A stretch of DNA of 34,941 nucleotides from Puniceicoccales bacterium (GCA_031285745.1 JAITVQ010000138.1:1-34941), one strand, 5' to 3'. Counted from the stretch's first letter, positions 1 to 8,560 are shown. The notes: a model not told the origin generated them from the sequence alone. Numbers and translations: made by a program.

Positions 1-1086
1 CAAACAACAAAATGCCGATTCCAAAATACTGGCCATGGATAGCCCGTGCCCAGTTAAGCCCTTTGTGCTGCTAATGGCCGGTTTTTTTTCTCCCGTAAAG
101 ACCTGCTTGATAGCTTCCACTTCCGAACAATCGCCTATCGGTGTCGATGTGGCATGGGCGTTGATATAATCAACCTCTTCCTGTTCAATGGACGACGCCT
201 CAAGGCAACGTCTCATGGAGGCTGACAATCCATGCCCGGCAGGGTGTGAGATCGCCGGGCTATAGCCGTCCGAAGCCTGTCCCCAGCCCAGAAAGCGTGC
301 ATAGCCATGCGCTCCGCGAGCCTTCGCGAGACTCTCCTCTTCAAGGATCAGTACAACCGCCCCACCAGTCCCAACAAAGCCGGAGCGACGAACATCAAAA
401 GGACAGGAAGCGAGCTCTGGATCTGAAGACGAGCTGAGCGCACGCATCCCGGCAAATGGCAGTATACTCTCCAGATTCCCATCTTCTCCTCCAATCACAA
501 TCATCCGATCCTGCCGTCCAAGACGAATTTCATCCAGTGCAAATCCCAGCGCATGCCCGGAAGACGCGCAGGCAGAAGCGAAACCACATGAAGAGCCAAG
601 TATCTTGAAAGCCGCAACCAAGTTGAAGCTCAATGTACCAACGACCGAGCTAACCACCCCCATGGGCGAACATCGCATAACCCCGCTGGAAAACATCCGG
701 CCTACATGATAATGCAGCATCGACGCAGACCCCGACGATGCCGTATACATGCCAGTCTTGGGATTGCTAATCGCATCCGCAGGAAGCTTGGAGTCGGCAA
801 TGGCCTGATAAAGCGCACAGTAGGCATAGAGACCATGCGGCGGAAGCCCTCGTAAAATATCCCGGCGAATGGAATACTCCTTGGGCCATTTCCAATCTTC
901 CGGATCAAAAGATGTCGTATCAAAATCCTTGATGGCACCAATGAGTTTCACCGGAATCTTGGGGTCACTAAAGGGAGGATACGGAGCCAATCCATGCTTC
1001 AGGTTTTTCAAACTGGACAGGACGGTTTCCTTGTCGTTTCCAATGCTGGAAACAAACCCCATTCCGGTAATGACGACGTTACGCAT
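1..1086 (-). CDS. 3-oxoacyl-[acyl-carrier-protein] synthase, FabB/FabF type (C-terminus cut by window edge)
   Basis: This is a condensing enzyme that extends an acyl chain on ACP by decarboxylative Claisen condensation with malonyl-ACP, in the cytoplasm. The frame is open from the ATG at 1086 to the window edge (362 codons). It begins MRNVVITGMGFVSSIGN, very like FabB. The thiolase-fold triad is visible: Cys173 in the SACASSG elbow, His311 in AHATSTPIGD, and Lys342/His347 in STKGLTGHG. The His-to-His and Lys-to-His spacings match E. coli FabB to within one residue. It lies 12 bp downstream of the ACP-dehydratase gene and is almost certainly co-transcribed with it. Family assignment is firm. 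Whether it serves primary fatty-acid synthesis or a specialised pathway such as an aryl polyene cannot be told, because the downstream genes lie outside the window. Confidence 0.93.
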   Translation of the reverse strand, partial: MRNVVITGMGFVSSIGNDKETVLSSLKNLKHGLAPYPPFSDPKIPVKLIGAIKDFDTTSFDPEDWKWPKEYSIRRDILRGLPPHGLYAYCALYQAIADSKLPADAISNPKTGMYTASSGSASMLHYHVGRMFSSGVMRCSPMGVVSSVVGTLSFNLVAAFKILGSSCGFASACASSGHALGFALDEIRLGRQDRMIVIGGEDGNLESILPFAGMRALSSSSDPELASCPFDVRRSGFVGTGGAVVLILEEESLAKARGAHGYARFLGWGQASDGYSPAISHPAGHGLSASMRRCLEASSIEQEEVDYINAHATSTPIGDCSEVEAIKQVFTGEKKPAISSTKGLTGHGLSMASILESAFCCL

Positions 1087-1098
1087 CAGATGTAGGAG

Positions 1099-1971
1099 TT
1101 ACACACCCGATTGCGAAACCGTATCCGGGATCGAAGGTGCGAGATAATCAAAAGTTAAGGCAATTTCCTCGGCAAAAGACGCTTTTTCTCCATTTACGGT
1201 GATTGCGCCCTCAAACACGGCAACAGGGTGTTTAATACGCTTGGGCTTTATGGTGAAAGTAAGGATATCCCCAGGTTTGCAAACCCGACTGCATCTCACG
1301 CCGTCAGATGATGTGAAGTAAATCTTCGTCGCATCAACCTCTCCTGAGATTTCAGGATGCTTTCCCTTCAATAAAAAAAGAACCCCTAATTGCCCAAGTG
1401 CCTCCAACTGAATCGACGCAGGAAAAATCGGCCTGTCTTTAAAATGCCCTTCCAGGAAATACTCTTGTCCGGAGATTTTATAAACGCCTCTGGCCTCATT
1501 ACGATGAAGTTCGGCCTCCTGCAAAAAGAGGAATGGATGTTGATGAGGCATCACCGATACGATCTCGGCAACATCCACGCGCACCGGCTTCTCCGGCGGA
1601 GGAAGCCCCCGGGCAATGGCATTCACATAGGCCTTTACATCACCAATGGTGCGAAGATCACGCAAATCTTCATTCTTGATTGAAATACGCAACACCTCTT
1701 CCACCAGCATAACAACCTCTACCATGGTGAGCGAATCCACCCCAAGATCTTCCATCAACCGAAGATGATCGCTCTCGCCCTGCAACTTGGGTCTCTGCTC
1801 CGGTTCAAGGAAACGAGTAAGTATCCCAATAACAATTGGGTTAGCGAGGTCGGGATTTCCACTCTGACGGAATTGCAGCGAAGCCTCAATTGTTTCCGGT
1901 GAACATCGTTTCAATGTCTCCCGCAACTCTTGCTCTTCGTCCTGTTTCGAAGGTGGTGTCTTATCAATCAT
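1099..1971 (-). CDS. Acyl carrier protein fused to FabZ/FabA-like hot-dog 3-hydroxyacyl-ACP dehydratase
   Basis: The protein has 290 residues and two domains. Residues about 45-120 are an acyl carrier protein with the phosphopantetheine serine in GVDSLTMVEV (Ser80). After a proline-rich linker (PPPEKP), residues about 130-280 form a hot-dog fold dehydratase. Its catalytic His143 lies in MPHQHPF and its acid Glu190 in FPASIQLEALGQ. The usual MPG turn before the catalytic Glu helix is FPA here. The substrate would be 3-hydroxyacyl-ACP and the product trans-2-enoyl-ACP. A carrier covalently joined to its dehydratase differs from the usual separate AcpP and FabZ. The gene directly precedes a ketosynthase, so the two probably act as one elongation module. 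No good Shine-Dalgarno stands before the ATG. A small hairpin (1983-2002) lies in the leader. Confidence 0.88.
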   Translation of the reverse strand: MIDKTPPSKQDEEQELRETLKRCSPETIEASLQFRQSGNPDLANPIVIGILTRFLEPEQRPKLQGESDHLRLMEDLGVDSLTMVEVVMLVEEVLRISIKNEDLRDLRTIGDVKAYVNAIARGLPPPEKPVRVDVAEIVSVMPHQHPFLFLQEAELHRNEARGVYKISGQEYFLEGHFKDRPIFPASIQLEALGQLGVLFLLKGKHPEISGEVDATKIYFTSSDGVRCSRVCKPGDILTFTIKPKRIKHPVAVFEGAITVNGEKASFAEEIALTFDYLAPSIPDTVSQSGV

Positions 1972-1982
1972 TTTTAAAAATG

Positions 1983-2002
1983 AACAGGGAACCTAGCCTG
2001 TT
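1983..2002 (-). terminator. Small hairpin with T run between phosphoesterase and ACP-dehydratase genes
   Basis: AACAGG and CCTGTT form a perfect 6-bp stem with an 8-nt loop. On the minus strand the stem is followed within two bases by five T residues. It lies after the phosphoesterase stop and just before the ACP-dehydratase start. It could be a weak terminator or an attenuator. The stem is short, so confidence is low. Confidence 0.35.
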
Positions 2003-2062
2003 TCAAAATTCAAAACAAAATTCTGTAACAATAACGTAAGAATCCGTTGAGAATGATAAATG

Positions 2063-2923
2063 TTATGACACCAACAAAGTTATCTCTGGACGACACCAAA
2101 ACCGGATTCCATGAAGATTCCCCACCCCCCGGGTGATATAAATTAACCGGTTTTCCCAGGAATATAGTCCTGCCACAAACCCTCTATCCTGCACTGGCAA
2201 GACGATGGCTCCATAAAAAGGAAGGCAAATCTGTCCACCGTGGGTATGCCCGGATAACATAATATCCCAAGCGTAATCGCGCACATTTTCCTTACCATCT
2301 GCATTGTGACAGAGTAAAATATGCGGAACCGGCCCGTTGTTAGCCTCGGACAATAAATCCATGCATAAAGCTGGGTCCAAATGCCCGCTCCATAAGTCAC
2401 TCAACCCAGTAATCCGCACCGGACGCCCTTGGAGAGAGAGAAAAACCGTCTCATTTTGTAAAAATCGCACGCCTCCTGCTTCCAGCATTTCCTTAATTGG
2501 CTGCACGGGGACATCATGGTTCCCTTGACAGGCAAATGTTGGCGCTTTGTCAGACAATATTCGCATCAATTTGCTATATTTTGATGGTTCCGAAGGGAAT
2601 CCGTTTGTCACAAAATCCCCCGTCAGGCAGATCAAATCAGGCTTTAAATCCAATCCCATCCGAAAAGCCCGCTCCAGCATCTGCAACGATACTGCACCCG
2701 ACCAATGCAGATCTGATAAATGCAAAATCCTCAAGCCGGCGGCACCGGGAAATTTTCCTTTTGGTAACAACACCTTGCGAACCTCAAACCAGTCCGACTC
2801 CACGAATCGAGCATATATCCCGGAACCGAAAGCCATTCCTGCGCCCGCAAGAGAAAGTCCAAGGAATCGCCGACGTGTCAGCAAGCGGCCAGCCGAGTTT
2901 TTCCTATTTCCCGGATTTGTCAT
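2063..2923 (-). CDS. Tat-exported calcineurin-like metallophosphoesterase (YkuE/LpxG type)
   Basis: This protein of 286 residues starts with a twin-arginine signal (LLTRRRFLGLSLAGAG), so it is probably exported or membrane-anchored in folded form. The binuclear metal motifs follow in order: DLHWS, TGDFVTNG, GNHD, LLCHNAD and LSGHTHGGQ, which is the full calcineurin-like set. YkuE-type enzymes are metal-dependent phosphodiesterases. Chlamydial LpxG, which hydrolyses UDP-2,3-diacylglucosamine in lipid A synthesis, belongs to the same subgroup. A lipid A role is possible in a PVC bacterium, but a Tat signal would place the active site outside the cytoplasm, which argues for caution. It stands upstream of the ACP-dehydratase and ketosynthase genes on the same strand, 91 bp away, with a possible weak terminator between. 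Confidence 0.85.
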   Translation of the reverse strand: MTNPGNRKNSAGRLLTRRRFLGLSLAGAGMAFGSGIYARFVESDWFEVRKVLLPKGKFPGAAGLRILHLSDLHWSGAVSLQMLERAFRMGLDLKPDLICLTGDFVTNGFPSEPSKYSKLMRILSDKAPTFACQGNHDVPVQPIKEMLEAGGVRFLQNETVFLSLQGRPVRITGLSDLWSGHLDPALCMDLLSEANNGPVPHILLCHNADGKENVRDYAWDIMLSGHTHGGQICLPFYGAIVLPVQDRGFVAGLYSWENRLIYITRGVGNLHGIRFWCRPEITLLVS

Positions 2924-2962
2924 TCCCCAATGACTATGCCTGAAGCCGGATAATACAAAACA

Positions 2963-3925
2963 CTAAACCTTCAACTCCAGCCCGTCGTACGACATCACTA
3001 TGGATTGCAGCACATTTTTGTCCCACGCCCCTAGTTTTCTCGCATTCTCGGCATAGATCAGGGCATCCGCATATCTTTCATCCAACTCCTTATCCGTACA
3101 AATTGAGTCATGATGGATTAGCACGAGATTTTTTACGTTTGCCGAAGCAGCCAGCTCAATTGCGGCAATACTGCACGAATGTCCCCAATCCACCTTGGTA
3201 TTTAGTGCCTCTTCTTCCGACAACATCGCATCGTAAATCAACACATCGGCCCCGATAAAAACATCCGGGCATTCGGATACATTCTGCTTCGGGTCCAGAC
3301 ATCCGGCATCCGTGGAATAGACCACCGACAACCCGTCTGCCATTATTTTATGGCAATACGAATCCCCTGGGTGAACTTGTTTCGCCGCAACCACCGAGAA
3401 ACCACCTGCATCAAAAGGCTCCTGCTCCTTATGGATCTCTATCGACACTTTGGCTTTCACATTATCGAAATTAACAGGAAAAAACGGAGCAGACATCTGT
3501 TCCCGCAACGCCATTTCAGCCTCCGGATGGCAGGAATGCACAATCAAATGAAAATCGCTTTCATACAAATATCGATAAAAAGGAATCCCTTGGATGTGGT
3601 CCCAATGCAAATGAGACAACAGCATGTGTTGCTCCTTGAAATCTCTTTTGATCAACCCTGCGTCCCTCAGGCCTGAGCCCCCATCCAAGAGCAAAGGGGC
3701 ATTTTCATTTTTGCTTATTGAAACACAGGGAGTATTTGTTCCATATGTTCCTCTCACTGAGAATGGAAGCTGTTCCTTGATAAAACTCAAAATTTCTTCA
3801 TCATTTTTAAAATTCCGGCCATTTGCCATCTTCAGTGCCTGCGCAACCTTCCTCTGGACATGAGAATGATCCAGTGTAGAGGGAAGAGACCCTCGAGTCC
3901 CCCAGAAACGAATGGAAAGGCTCAT
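2963..3925 (-). CDS. MBL-fold metal-dependent hydrolase
   Basis: This 320-residue cytoplasmic metallo-beta-lactamase-fold protein has no signal peptide. It begins RFWGTRGSLPS, contains GTYGTNTPCVSI and LLLDGGSGLRDAG, and carries the metal motif SHLHWDHIQGIPF (HxHxDH). Further candidate ligands are VHPGDS, STDAGCL and LIHHDS near the C-terminus. This layout is typical of the large RNase Z/PhnP-like branch of phosphodiesterases, but the substrate cannot be read from the sequence. An insertion of about 40 residues near the N-terminus (HVQRKVAQALKMANG onwards) precedes the conserved GTYGTNTPC. It is transcribed away from the gene-free repeat region, and a short CCCC-TTTTA-GGGG hairpin lies just upstream of its start. 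The phosphoesterase gene follows 39 bp later on the same strand. Confidence 0.82.
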   Translation of the reverse strand: MSLSIRFWGTRGSLPSTLDHSHVQRKVAQALKMANGRNFKNDEEILSFIKEQLPFSVRGTYGTNTPCVSISKNENAPLLLDGGSGLRDAGLIKRDFKEQHMLLSHLHWDHIQGIPFYRYLYESDFHLIVHSCHPEAEMALREQMSAPFFPVNFDNVKAKVSIEIHKEQEPFDAGGFSVVAAKQVHPGDSYCHKIMADGLSVVYSTDAGCLDPKQNVSECPDVFIGADVLIYDAMLSEEEALNTKVDWGHSCSIAAIELAASANVKNLVLIHHDSICTDKELDERYADALIYAENARKLGAWDKNVLQSIVMSYDGLELKV

Positions 3926-4326
3926 AGTGGTTAGTGAAAGAACCCCTTTTAGGGGGAAATTGATTACTCTACCAGCTTAACTATAACCAACTTTAATTAA
4001 TAAAAGAAGCTTCATGTATCGAGAAGCGAATCTTTCGATTTATTGTTAATTCATTTTGTATTAACTTTAGATGTTTCAACAAATTAGCCTCAAACAAGCG
4101 ATTAAATCAATCGATTCTTCATGATTTATTCGAATGATTTCAACATCTTAATGACCCATTTACTAAACAAATGTCGCATAACAAAGCGATTATCCACTAT
4201 CGCAGCGTTTCCCGCAATCAACGCTCCTTCAAGATCTTCATCTGATTCATGCCAATCATATTCAATTTATGAGTAAAATCTGTCCTACTGTTCACAAAAT
4301 ACAAGTGCCGATGGCACTCATACCAG
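3926..4326. other. AT-rich intergenic DNA, no gene seen
   Basis: This stretch is strongly AT-rich, with many stop codons in all frames and no recognisable protein or RNA gene. It probably holds the promoter of the minus-strand MBL-fold gene at its left end, where CCCC and GGGG arms form a tiny hairpin around 3944-3956. Its right part grades into the 42-43 bp repeat array. Confidence 0.5.
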
Positions 4327-4692
4327 AAACACGTTCAGCCTTCCGGAACTTTAACATGATCCACAATGTAAATGGCCCGAATGTTTCAAAACTTGCCCAT
4401 GGTTTCATTCTAGGGGAGACCAATGTTCTGGAACGCTGTCATACCTCACATCCTTAGTTTCCCTTTTGTTTCAAAACTTTCCTATCATTTATAGTTAAAT
4501 GGATGCCATGTTTCCGGACAGAACCATGGTTTACAATGTAAATGACCCAAATGTTTCAAAACATGCTTATGGTTTACATCCTTGAGGAGACCAATGTCCC
4601 GGAACGTTGTCATACTGCACATTCTTGGTTTCACTTTCGTCTTGGAACTTTTCGGCCATTCATATTGCACATGATTGTGGCGCCTCTGGACA
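4327..4692 (-). repeat. Intergenic array of about nine 42-43 bp units with a 170-171 bp higher-order period
   Basis: Read on the minus strand, each unit begins with GTTYYGRAAC (typically AAGTTTTGAAACATT) and continues to a variant of ATGTAAACCATG. The G of this anchor falls at 4691, 4648, 4605, 4562, 4519, 4477, 4434, 4392 and 4349, so the spacing is always 42 or 43. Units four apart are the most alike (4605 with 4434, 4562 with 4392), giving two visible long direct repeats at 4334-4494 and 4504-4666, offset by 170-171 bp. The units abut and have no unique spacers. The mostly 43-bp step is not a multiple of three and the frame is broken by stops, so this is not a coding repeat. The ends are diffuse. 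Confidence 0.75.
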
Positions 4693-5004
4693 AAATGGCA
4701 GGATTGGTAAAATACAGATAAGCAGAGGGTAGATAAGGAAGGCGAGAAATCCCTATAATTGTGAAAGCTCAAATGAAAGAGTTGGGAATTCATTCCTTGA
4801 GCCTTAAAAGTTAAACGCTCGAAGTTGAGCGTTTTTCCCCATTATCCCAAGCAGCGCAGATTTCTTCAGCTCCATTAAACACTAAAACATCAGTATGTTT
4901 ACTCAAATGCGGTACACCCCGTCACTTTCGCCATCTCCTCTTCCGTAATGGTAGCTTGCGCTCGCTTCCCTGACAATTAAACCCTCATCCACAACTTGCC
5001 CATA
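4693..5004. other. Intergenic region upstream of trpS
   Basis: No gene is seen here. It contains the hairpin terminator at 4813-4836 and presumably the trpS promoter to its right. I could not pick out a convincing -35/-10 pair or Shine-Dalgarno. Confidence 0.4.
4813..4836 (+). terminator. Rho-independent terminator upstream of trpS
   Basis: AAACGCTC (4813-4820) pairs with GAGCGTTT (4827-4834) around a 6-nt loop, an 8-bp stem that runs into TTTTT on the plus strand. No plus-strand gene ends here. It therefore either stops transcription coming out of the repeat array or acts as a leader element before trpS. On the minus strand the tail is only moderately T-rich, so bidirectional action is possible. 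Confidence 0.65.
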
Positions 5005-6021
5005 ATGACTGTTGCAAACGAAAAAACATCCAAGCCCGTCGTTCTCACCTGCGCGCAACCCACCGGGAAACTCCATCTTGGCAACTACCTCGGGGCTGTC
5101 GTCAATTGGGGACGCATGCAGGGTGACTATGAATGCTTTTTCGGCGTTGTTGACCAGCATGCCATCACCATTCCCTACACCCCGGCGGACCTTCGTCGCA
5201 ACATCTACACCTGCCTCGCCCAATATGTAGCCTGCGGGTTGGACCCTGCCCGCAGCCACCTATTTGCCCAGAGCCATGTCATCGGCCATACGGAACTTGC
5301 CTGGGTGCTCGGTTGCATCTGCCCCCTCGGCCAGCTCGAACGCATGACCCAGTTCAAGGACAAGTCCCGCAAACAGGAATCCGTCTGCGCCGGGCTCCTT
5401 TACTATCCTGTGCTCATGGCTGCCGACATCCTGCTCTACAATGCCAACGTTGTCCCTGTCGGCGAAGACCAAAAACAACATCTCGAACTGGCCCGTGACC
5501 TTGCTGAAAAATTCAATCGCACCTATTCTCCGACCTTCAATGTCCCCGACCCATTCATTGGAAAAACCGGTGCCCGGATCATGTCGCTCCAGAACCCCGA
5601 GTCGAAAATGTCCAAGTCCGATCCCAATCAAAACGGCACAATCTACCTCATGGACACTCCCGAGGTAATCCGGAAAAAAATCACCACGGCCATCACCGAC
5701 TCAGGCAGTGAAATTCGCTCTAGTGACGACAAGCCGGGCATCGCCAACCTCCTCACCATCCTCTCCGCGGTCACCGGCACCCCCGTGCCATCATTGGAAC
5801 AGGAATACTCCGGCCAAGGGTATGGGGCGTTCAAAAACGCCGTGGCCGATGCTGTCATTGCCACACTGGACCCTGTCCGGCTTCGCTATGAGGAGCTCAT
5901 CAAAGACACCGCCTATCTCGACCAAATCTTCAAGGCAGGAGCTGATGCCGCGCAAAAAATCGCCTACCGTACACTCTCCAAGGTTTACAGAAAGATCGGC
6001 TTCGTCGAAAGATTGAGATAA
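5005..6021 (+). CDS. trpS: Tryptophanyl-tRNA synthetase
   Basis: This class I aminoacyl-tRNA synthetase charges tRNA-Trp with tryptophan using ATP. It has 338 residues, the normal bacterial length (E. coli 334). The HIGH-type signature is in TGKLHLGNYLGA (H24) and the KMSKS loop is exact at 201-205 (KMSKSDPNQ). VGEDQKQHLELARDLAEKFN and IMSLQNPESKMSKSDPN are standard TrpS blocks. I chose the ATG at 5005. An in-frame TTG at 4996 would add three residues, and neither start has a strong Shine-Dalgarno. The upstream region contains a terminator-like hairpin and a repeat array but no recognisable Trp-codon leader peptide. Three plus-strand genes follow at short distances and may be co-transcribed. 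Confidence 0.96.
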   Translation: MTVANEKTSKPVVLTCAQPTGKLHLGNYLGAVVNWGRMQGDYECFFGVVDQHAITIPYTPADLRRNIYTCLAQYVACGLDPARSHLFAQSHVIGHTELAWVLGCICPLGQLERMTQFKDKSRKQESVCAGLLYYPVLMAADILLYNANVVPVGEDQKQHLELARDLAEKFNRTYSPTFNVPDPFIGKTGARIMSLQNPESKMSKSDPNQNGTIYLMDTPEVIRKKITTAITDSGSEIRSSDDKPGIANLLTILSAVTGTPVPSLEQEYSGQGYGAFKNAVADAVIATLDPVRLRYEELIKDTAYLDQIFKAGADAAQKIAYRTLSKVYRKIGFVERLR

Positions 6022-6106
6022 CTCCGGCTCCTTAATCCGGGGCCTCCTGTGTCCCGGAAAATCCCGTCAGCCTAGGAAAAACAAAACCACCACTCCTCGG
6101 AACCTT

Positions 6107-7273
6107 ATGCAACAGAACACCCCTCTCTCCCAAAAAACTGCAAGAATCTGGCTCGTCGTTGCCGACCTCATCGCCGTGGTGGCAATCATCGTCCTTTTCG
6201 GATTAACCTCCGCCGGGGACATCGCCACTATTGCCGCCGTTGCGGGTGTTATCGCGGCAGGGTTGTTCATCATCCTTCCTGTCCTTCGCGAAACTCCTGC
6301 CAAGAATGCCATTGGTTCGTCGGATGAAATCAAGACGCTCCACGATAGCATCCGCTCCCTTGCTGAAAACTTCGCCAAGCGCCAAACGGCACTGGAAAAA
6401 CAAATCCTCGCGCATTCCGCTACTCCCGCCAATTTTCCGGCCTTGGGCGAAATCGCCGACAAAATTGCCGATCTCTCCACAATCAATTCCGAGGATGGAG
6501 ACCTGCCTCGCATTCGGACCTCCCTTGAGGAAATCCAGGCCCAACTGGATCTTTTATCCGAGGCCGTCCGCACCGTGGAAGGCAAACTGGAAAAACAAAT
6601 CACCCTTGCTTCCATGCCCTCCGCAACCGAAGGCGACGGCCCCTTGCCACCATCCCTCATGGCCAAGGCCTTTTCCAGTCCCCAGCCCTCCAGCGGAGCT
6701 GTTGCGCGGCTTATCGGCAAAGCCTCCAACGGGGATTCTCCCGAGAAAAGCGCCGAAGATGAAGAGGATGCCAACAACGCCCCGCTGGGTGTTGACCTCG
6801 ACGACGACACCGACATCAATCCGCCGCCCCCCGTGGTGTATCCGGCCAACAAATACATCCAACCCGGAGCCATGCCCGCAGAAGATGAAATCTGGCACTC
6901 GGCCGAAAACATGGCCGGCAATGATACCGAACAACCCGGCATCAAGCAACCCGACATGCTGGAAGAACTCGGGCTGCCTCCCCCCGAGCCCAAGCCGCGC
7001 CAATCCAAGCACGAATCCGCCCTCATTGTAAATGTCGTCATCGGCATTGGCAACAAACCTTACGTCCGCGGGACAGGCCCCGGCCTCAATCCCGACATTG
7101 GCATCCCCATGGAATACGTTGGTATCGGGCGCTGGCGTTGGCTCTCTCCCGATCACACCACTCCGGCAGAAATTACCGTTTGGAAAAACGACATCCTCCG
7201 CGCCAAGGGGGACCCCATCATCCTGCCAGCCGGAAGCACCGTCGAGGCCAGTCCGGCATTTCCTGAAGACTAA
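6107..7273 (+). CDS. Membrane-anchored protein of unknown function with coiled-coil and acidic/proline-rich middle
   Basis: I do not recognise a family. The 388-residue protein has two hydrophobic helices at about 12-33 and 39-60. A charged, heptad-like stretch (about 75-165) is probably coiled coil. An acidic and proline-rich segment (about 185-300) includes runs such as DLDDDTD and NPPPPVVYP. A compact C-terminal domain (about 305-388) begins SALIVNVVIGIGNKPYVRG. The C-terminal block reads like a small folded beta domain and is the best candidate for the functional part. The gene lies 85 bp after trpS and 18 bp before the next gene on the same strand. It may form a unit with the two following genes, possibly at the cell envelope. 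Confidence 0.7.
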   Translation: MQQNTPLSQKTARIWLVVADLIAVVAIIVLFGLTSAGDIATIAAVAGVIAAGLFIILPVLRETPAKNAIGSSDEIKTLHDSIRSLAENFAKRQTALEKQILAHSATPANFPALGEIADKIADLSTINSEDGDLPRIRTSLEEIQAQLDLLSEAVRTVEGKLEKQITLASMPSATEGDGPLPPSLMAKAFSSPQPSSGAVARLIGKASNGDSPEKSAEDEEDANNAPLGVDLDDDTDINPPPPVVYPANKYIQPGAMPAEDEIWHSAENMAGNDTEQPGIKQPDMLEELGLPPPEPKPRQSKHESALIVNVVIGIGNKPYVRGTGPGLNPDIGIPMEYVGIGRWRWLSPDHTTPAEITVWKNDILRAKGDPIILPAGSTVEASPAFPED

Positions 7274-7291
7274 CAGTCTGCGTCCAACCCC

Positions 7292-8560
7292 ATGCCTCAT
7301 ATTCTTTCCCGCATTGCCGCTGATTTCCTTTCACTAAGTACCAGCGGAAAGCTCTTTCGTCTTCACATGGGCTTGCTCGCCGCTGCCGGGTTTTGGCTGC
7401 TCATTCCGGCAACCATTCATGCCGAAGACGAAAAAGCTCCAGTATCCACGGTATCTACCGCGAATAACACAACCCCTCCTACGCCGGAGGAGCCTCACGT
7501 TTTTCTAAACGAAGGCTTCGGATCTTATTTTTCCGTTTATTCTTATGATCCCAAATCTGCCGCCTATGTCGTAAATCTCGGCATAACCTTGGCGCGTTGG
7601 TTCGAAAACGAACTCAAGTGGGACGCCACCTCGTCCAACCGCCCCATTCGCGTCGAGCTGATCCCCCGGGTTGAAGCAACCTGGACCGAGCCCTATCGTC
7701 TCAATAGCAACGCGGGACAGATGACCCTCTGGATTAGATGGGGCAATGATACCAACTGGGAAACATTCACCCGGGCGCTGGCCCATGCCTACCTTGCTCG
7801 GGTCTTTCAAGTCAACGGCTCTTCGCAACCTGTGGATGCTGTACCCACCTGGCTCATCGCTGCGCTTGCCCGGGAGCTGATTGTCCAGACTCAACCGGCG
7901 CTTCTGGACGCATGGACACGTGAAGCCATCCAGCAGCAGCCTCTCCCGCTTGAAACATTTACGGATGAAAAAGCGCGTCCTTCCTTTGCCCCCGTTCTGA
8001 TTTCTGACGAAAAATTCTCCCTCCAGGCTTTCTGGTTCTGGCGTCACCTGCGCAGGGAAGTTGCGCCGCAAAGCGGGATGATCATGGCTCTGGCCAAGGG
8101 AAACTCTCTCGAAAACATCCTCACCCTGGCCAAGCCGAACATCTGGAAAAACCCGGATCAAAAAAACCTCTGGTGGCCGATTGCCTACCAGCAAATCCTT
8201 CGCGAACGCACCCCGACATCAATGACCCTGGCCGAATCGCGGGAATACCTCGCCGACGCCGCCAGATTTGTCTTCTCACTGGATGGAGTTGATAAACGAC
8301 TTCTCGCCCCCGAACTTATTGCCATCCGGGATATTCCTGCAGTGAAGCCGGAAGTCGCCCGCCGCCAGCGGCTGCTTAAAATCAACATCTCCCGCGCTAA
8401 CATCGTCTGGCACAATGCATGGCGTTCCTACGGGGTTTTCTTGGAAAACTTTCCCACTGCCGACGAAGCCACCTTGCACAAACTCTGGGCCGCCGCCCAG
8501 GCGGATGCCGCCGACGCGACCATATTGGAACATGAAATCAATCGGGTCCTTGGCGAATGA
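7292..8560 (+). CDS. Secreted or membrane-anchored protein of unknown function
   Basis: This 422-residue protein has a hydrophobic N-terminal segment (about 25-47) ending in ATIHAEDE, which reads as a signal peptide with an AHA-type cleavage site. The annotated start gives a long n-region, and the ATG at 7370 is a plausible alternative. The mature part is rich in Trp, Arg and Pro. It contains FENELKWDATSSNRPIRVELIPR and TNWETFTRALAHAYLARVF. The general layout (substrate-like beta part, an LAHAYLA helix, a PTWLIAALARELI helix) recalls secreted peptidase-like proteins, but no HExxH motif is present, so I make no enzymatic claim. Its neighbours are the membrane protein 18 bp before it and the exonuclease gene 36 bp after it on the same strand. 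Confidence 0.68.
   Translation: MPHILSRIAADFLSLSTSGKLFRLHMGLLAAAGFWLLIPATIHAEDEKAPVSTVSTANNTTPPTPEEPHVFLNEGFGSYFSVYSYDPKSAAYVVNLGITLARWFENELKWDATSSNRPIRVELIPRVEATWTEPYRLNSNAGQMTLWIRWGNDTNWETFTRALAHAYLARVFQVNGSSQPVDAVPTWLIAALARELIVQTQPALLDAWTREAIQQQPLPLETFTDEKARPSFAPVLISDEKFSLQAFWFWRHLRREVAPQSGMIMALAKGNSLENILTLAKPNIWKNPDQKNLWWPIAYQQILRERTPTSMTLAESREYLADAARFVFSLDGVDKRLLAPELIAIRDIPAVKPEVARRQRLLKINISRANIVWHNAWRSYGVFLENFPTADEATLHKLWAAAQADAADATILEHEINRVLGE

Noticed and set aside
4327-4692. CRISPR array
   Set aside because: Units abut at 42-43 bp, diverge gradually and have no unique spacers; no cas genes are nearby. The same holds for 22196-22550.
4485-4793. 102-residue minus-strand ORF inside the first repeat array
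   Set aside because: It is made of the intergenic repeat units; the mostly 43-bp step breaks frame and no family resemblance is seen.
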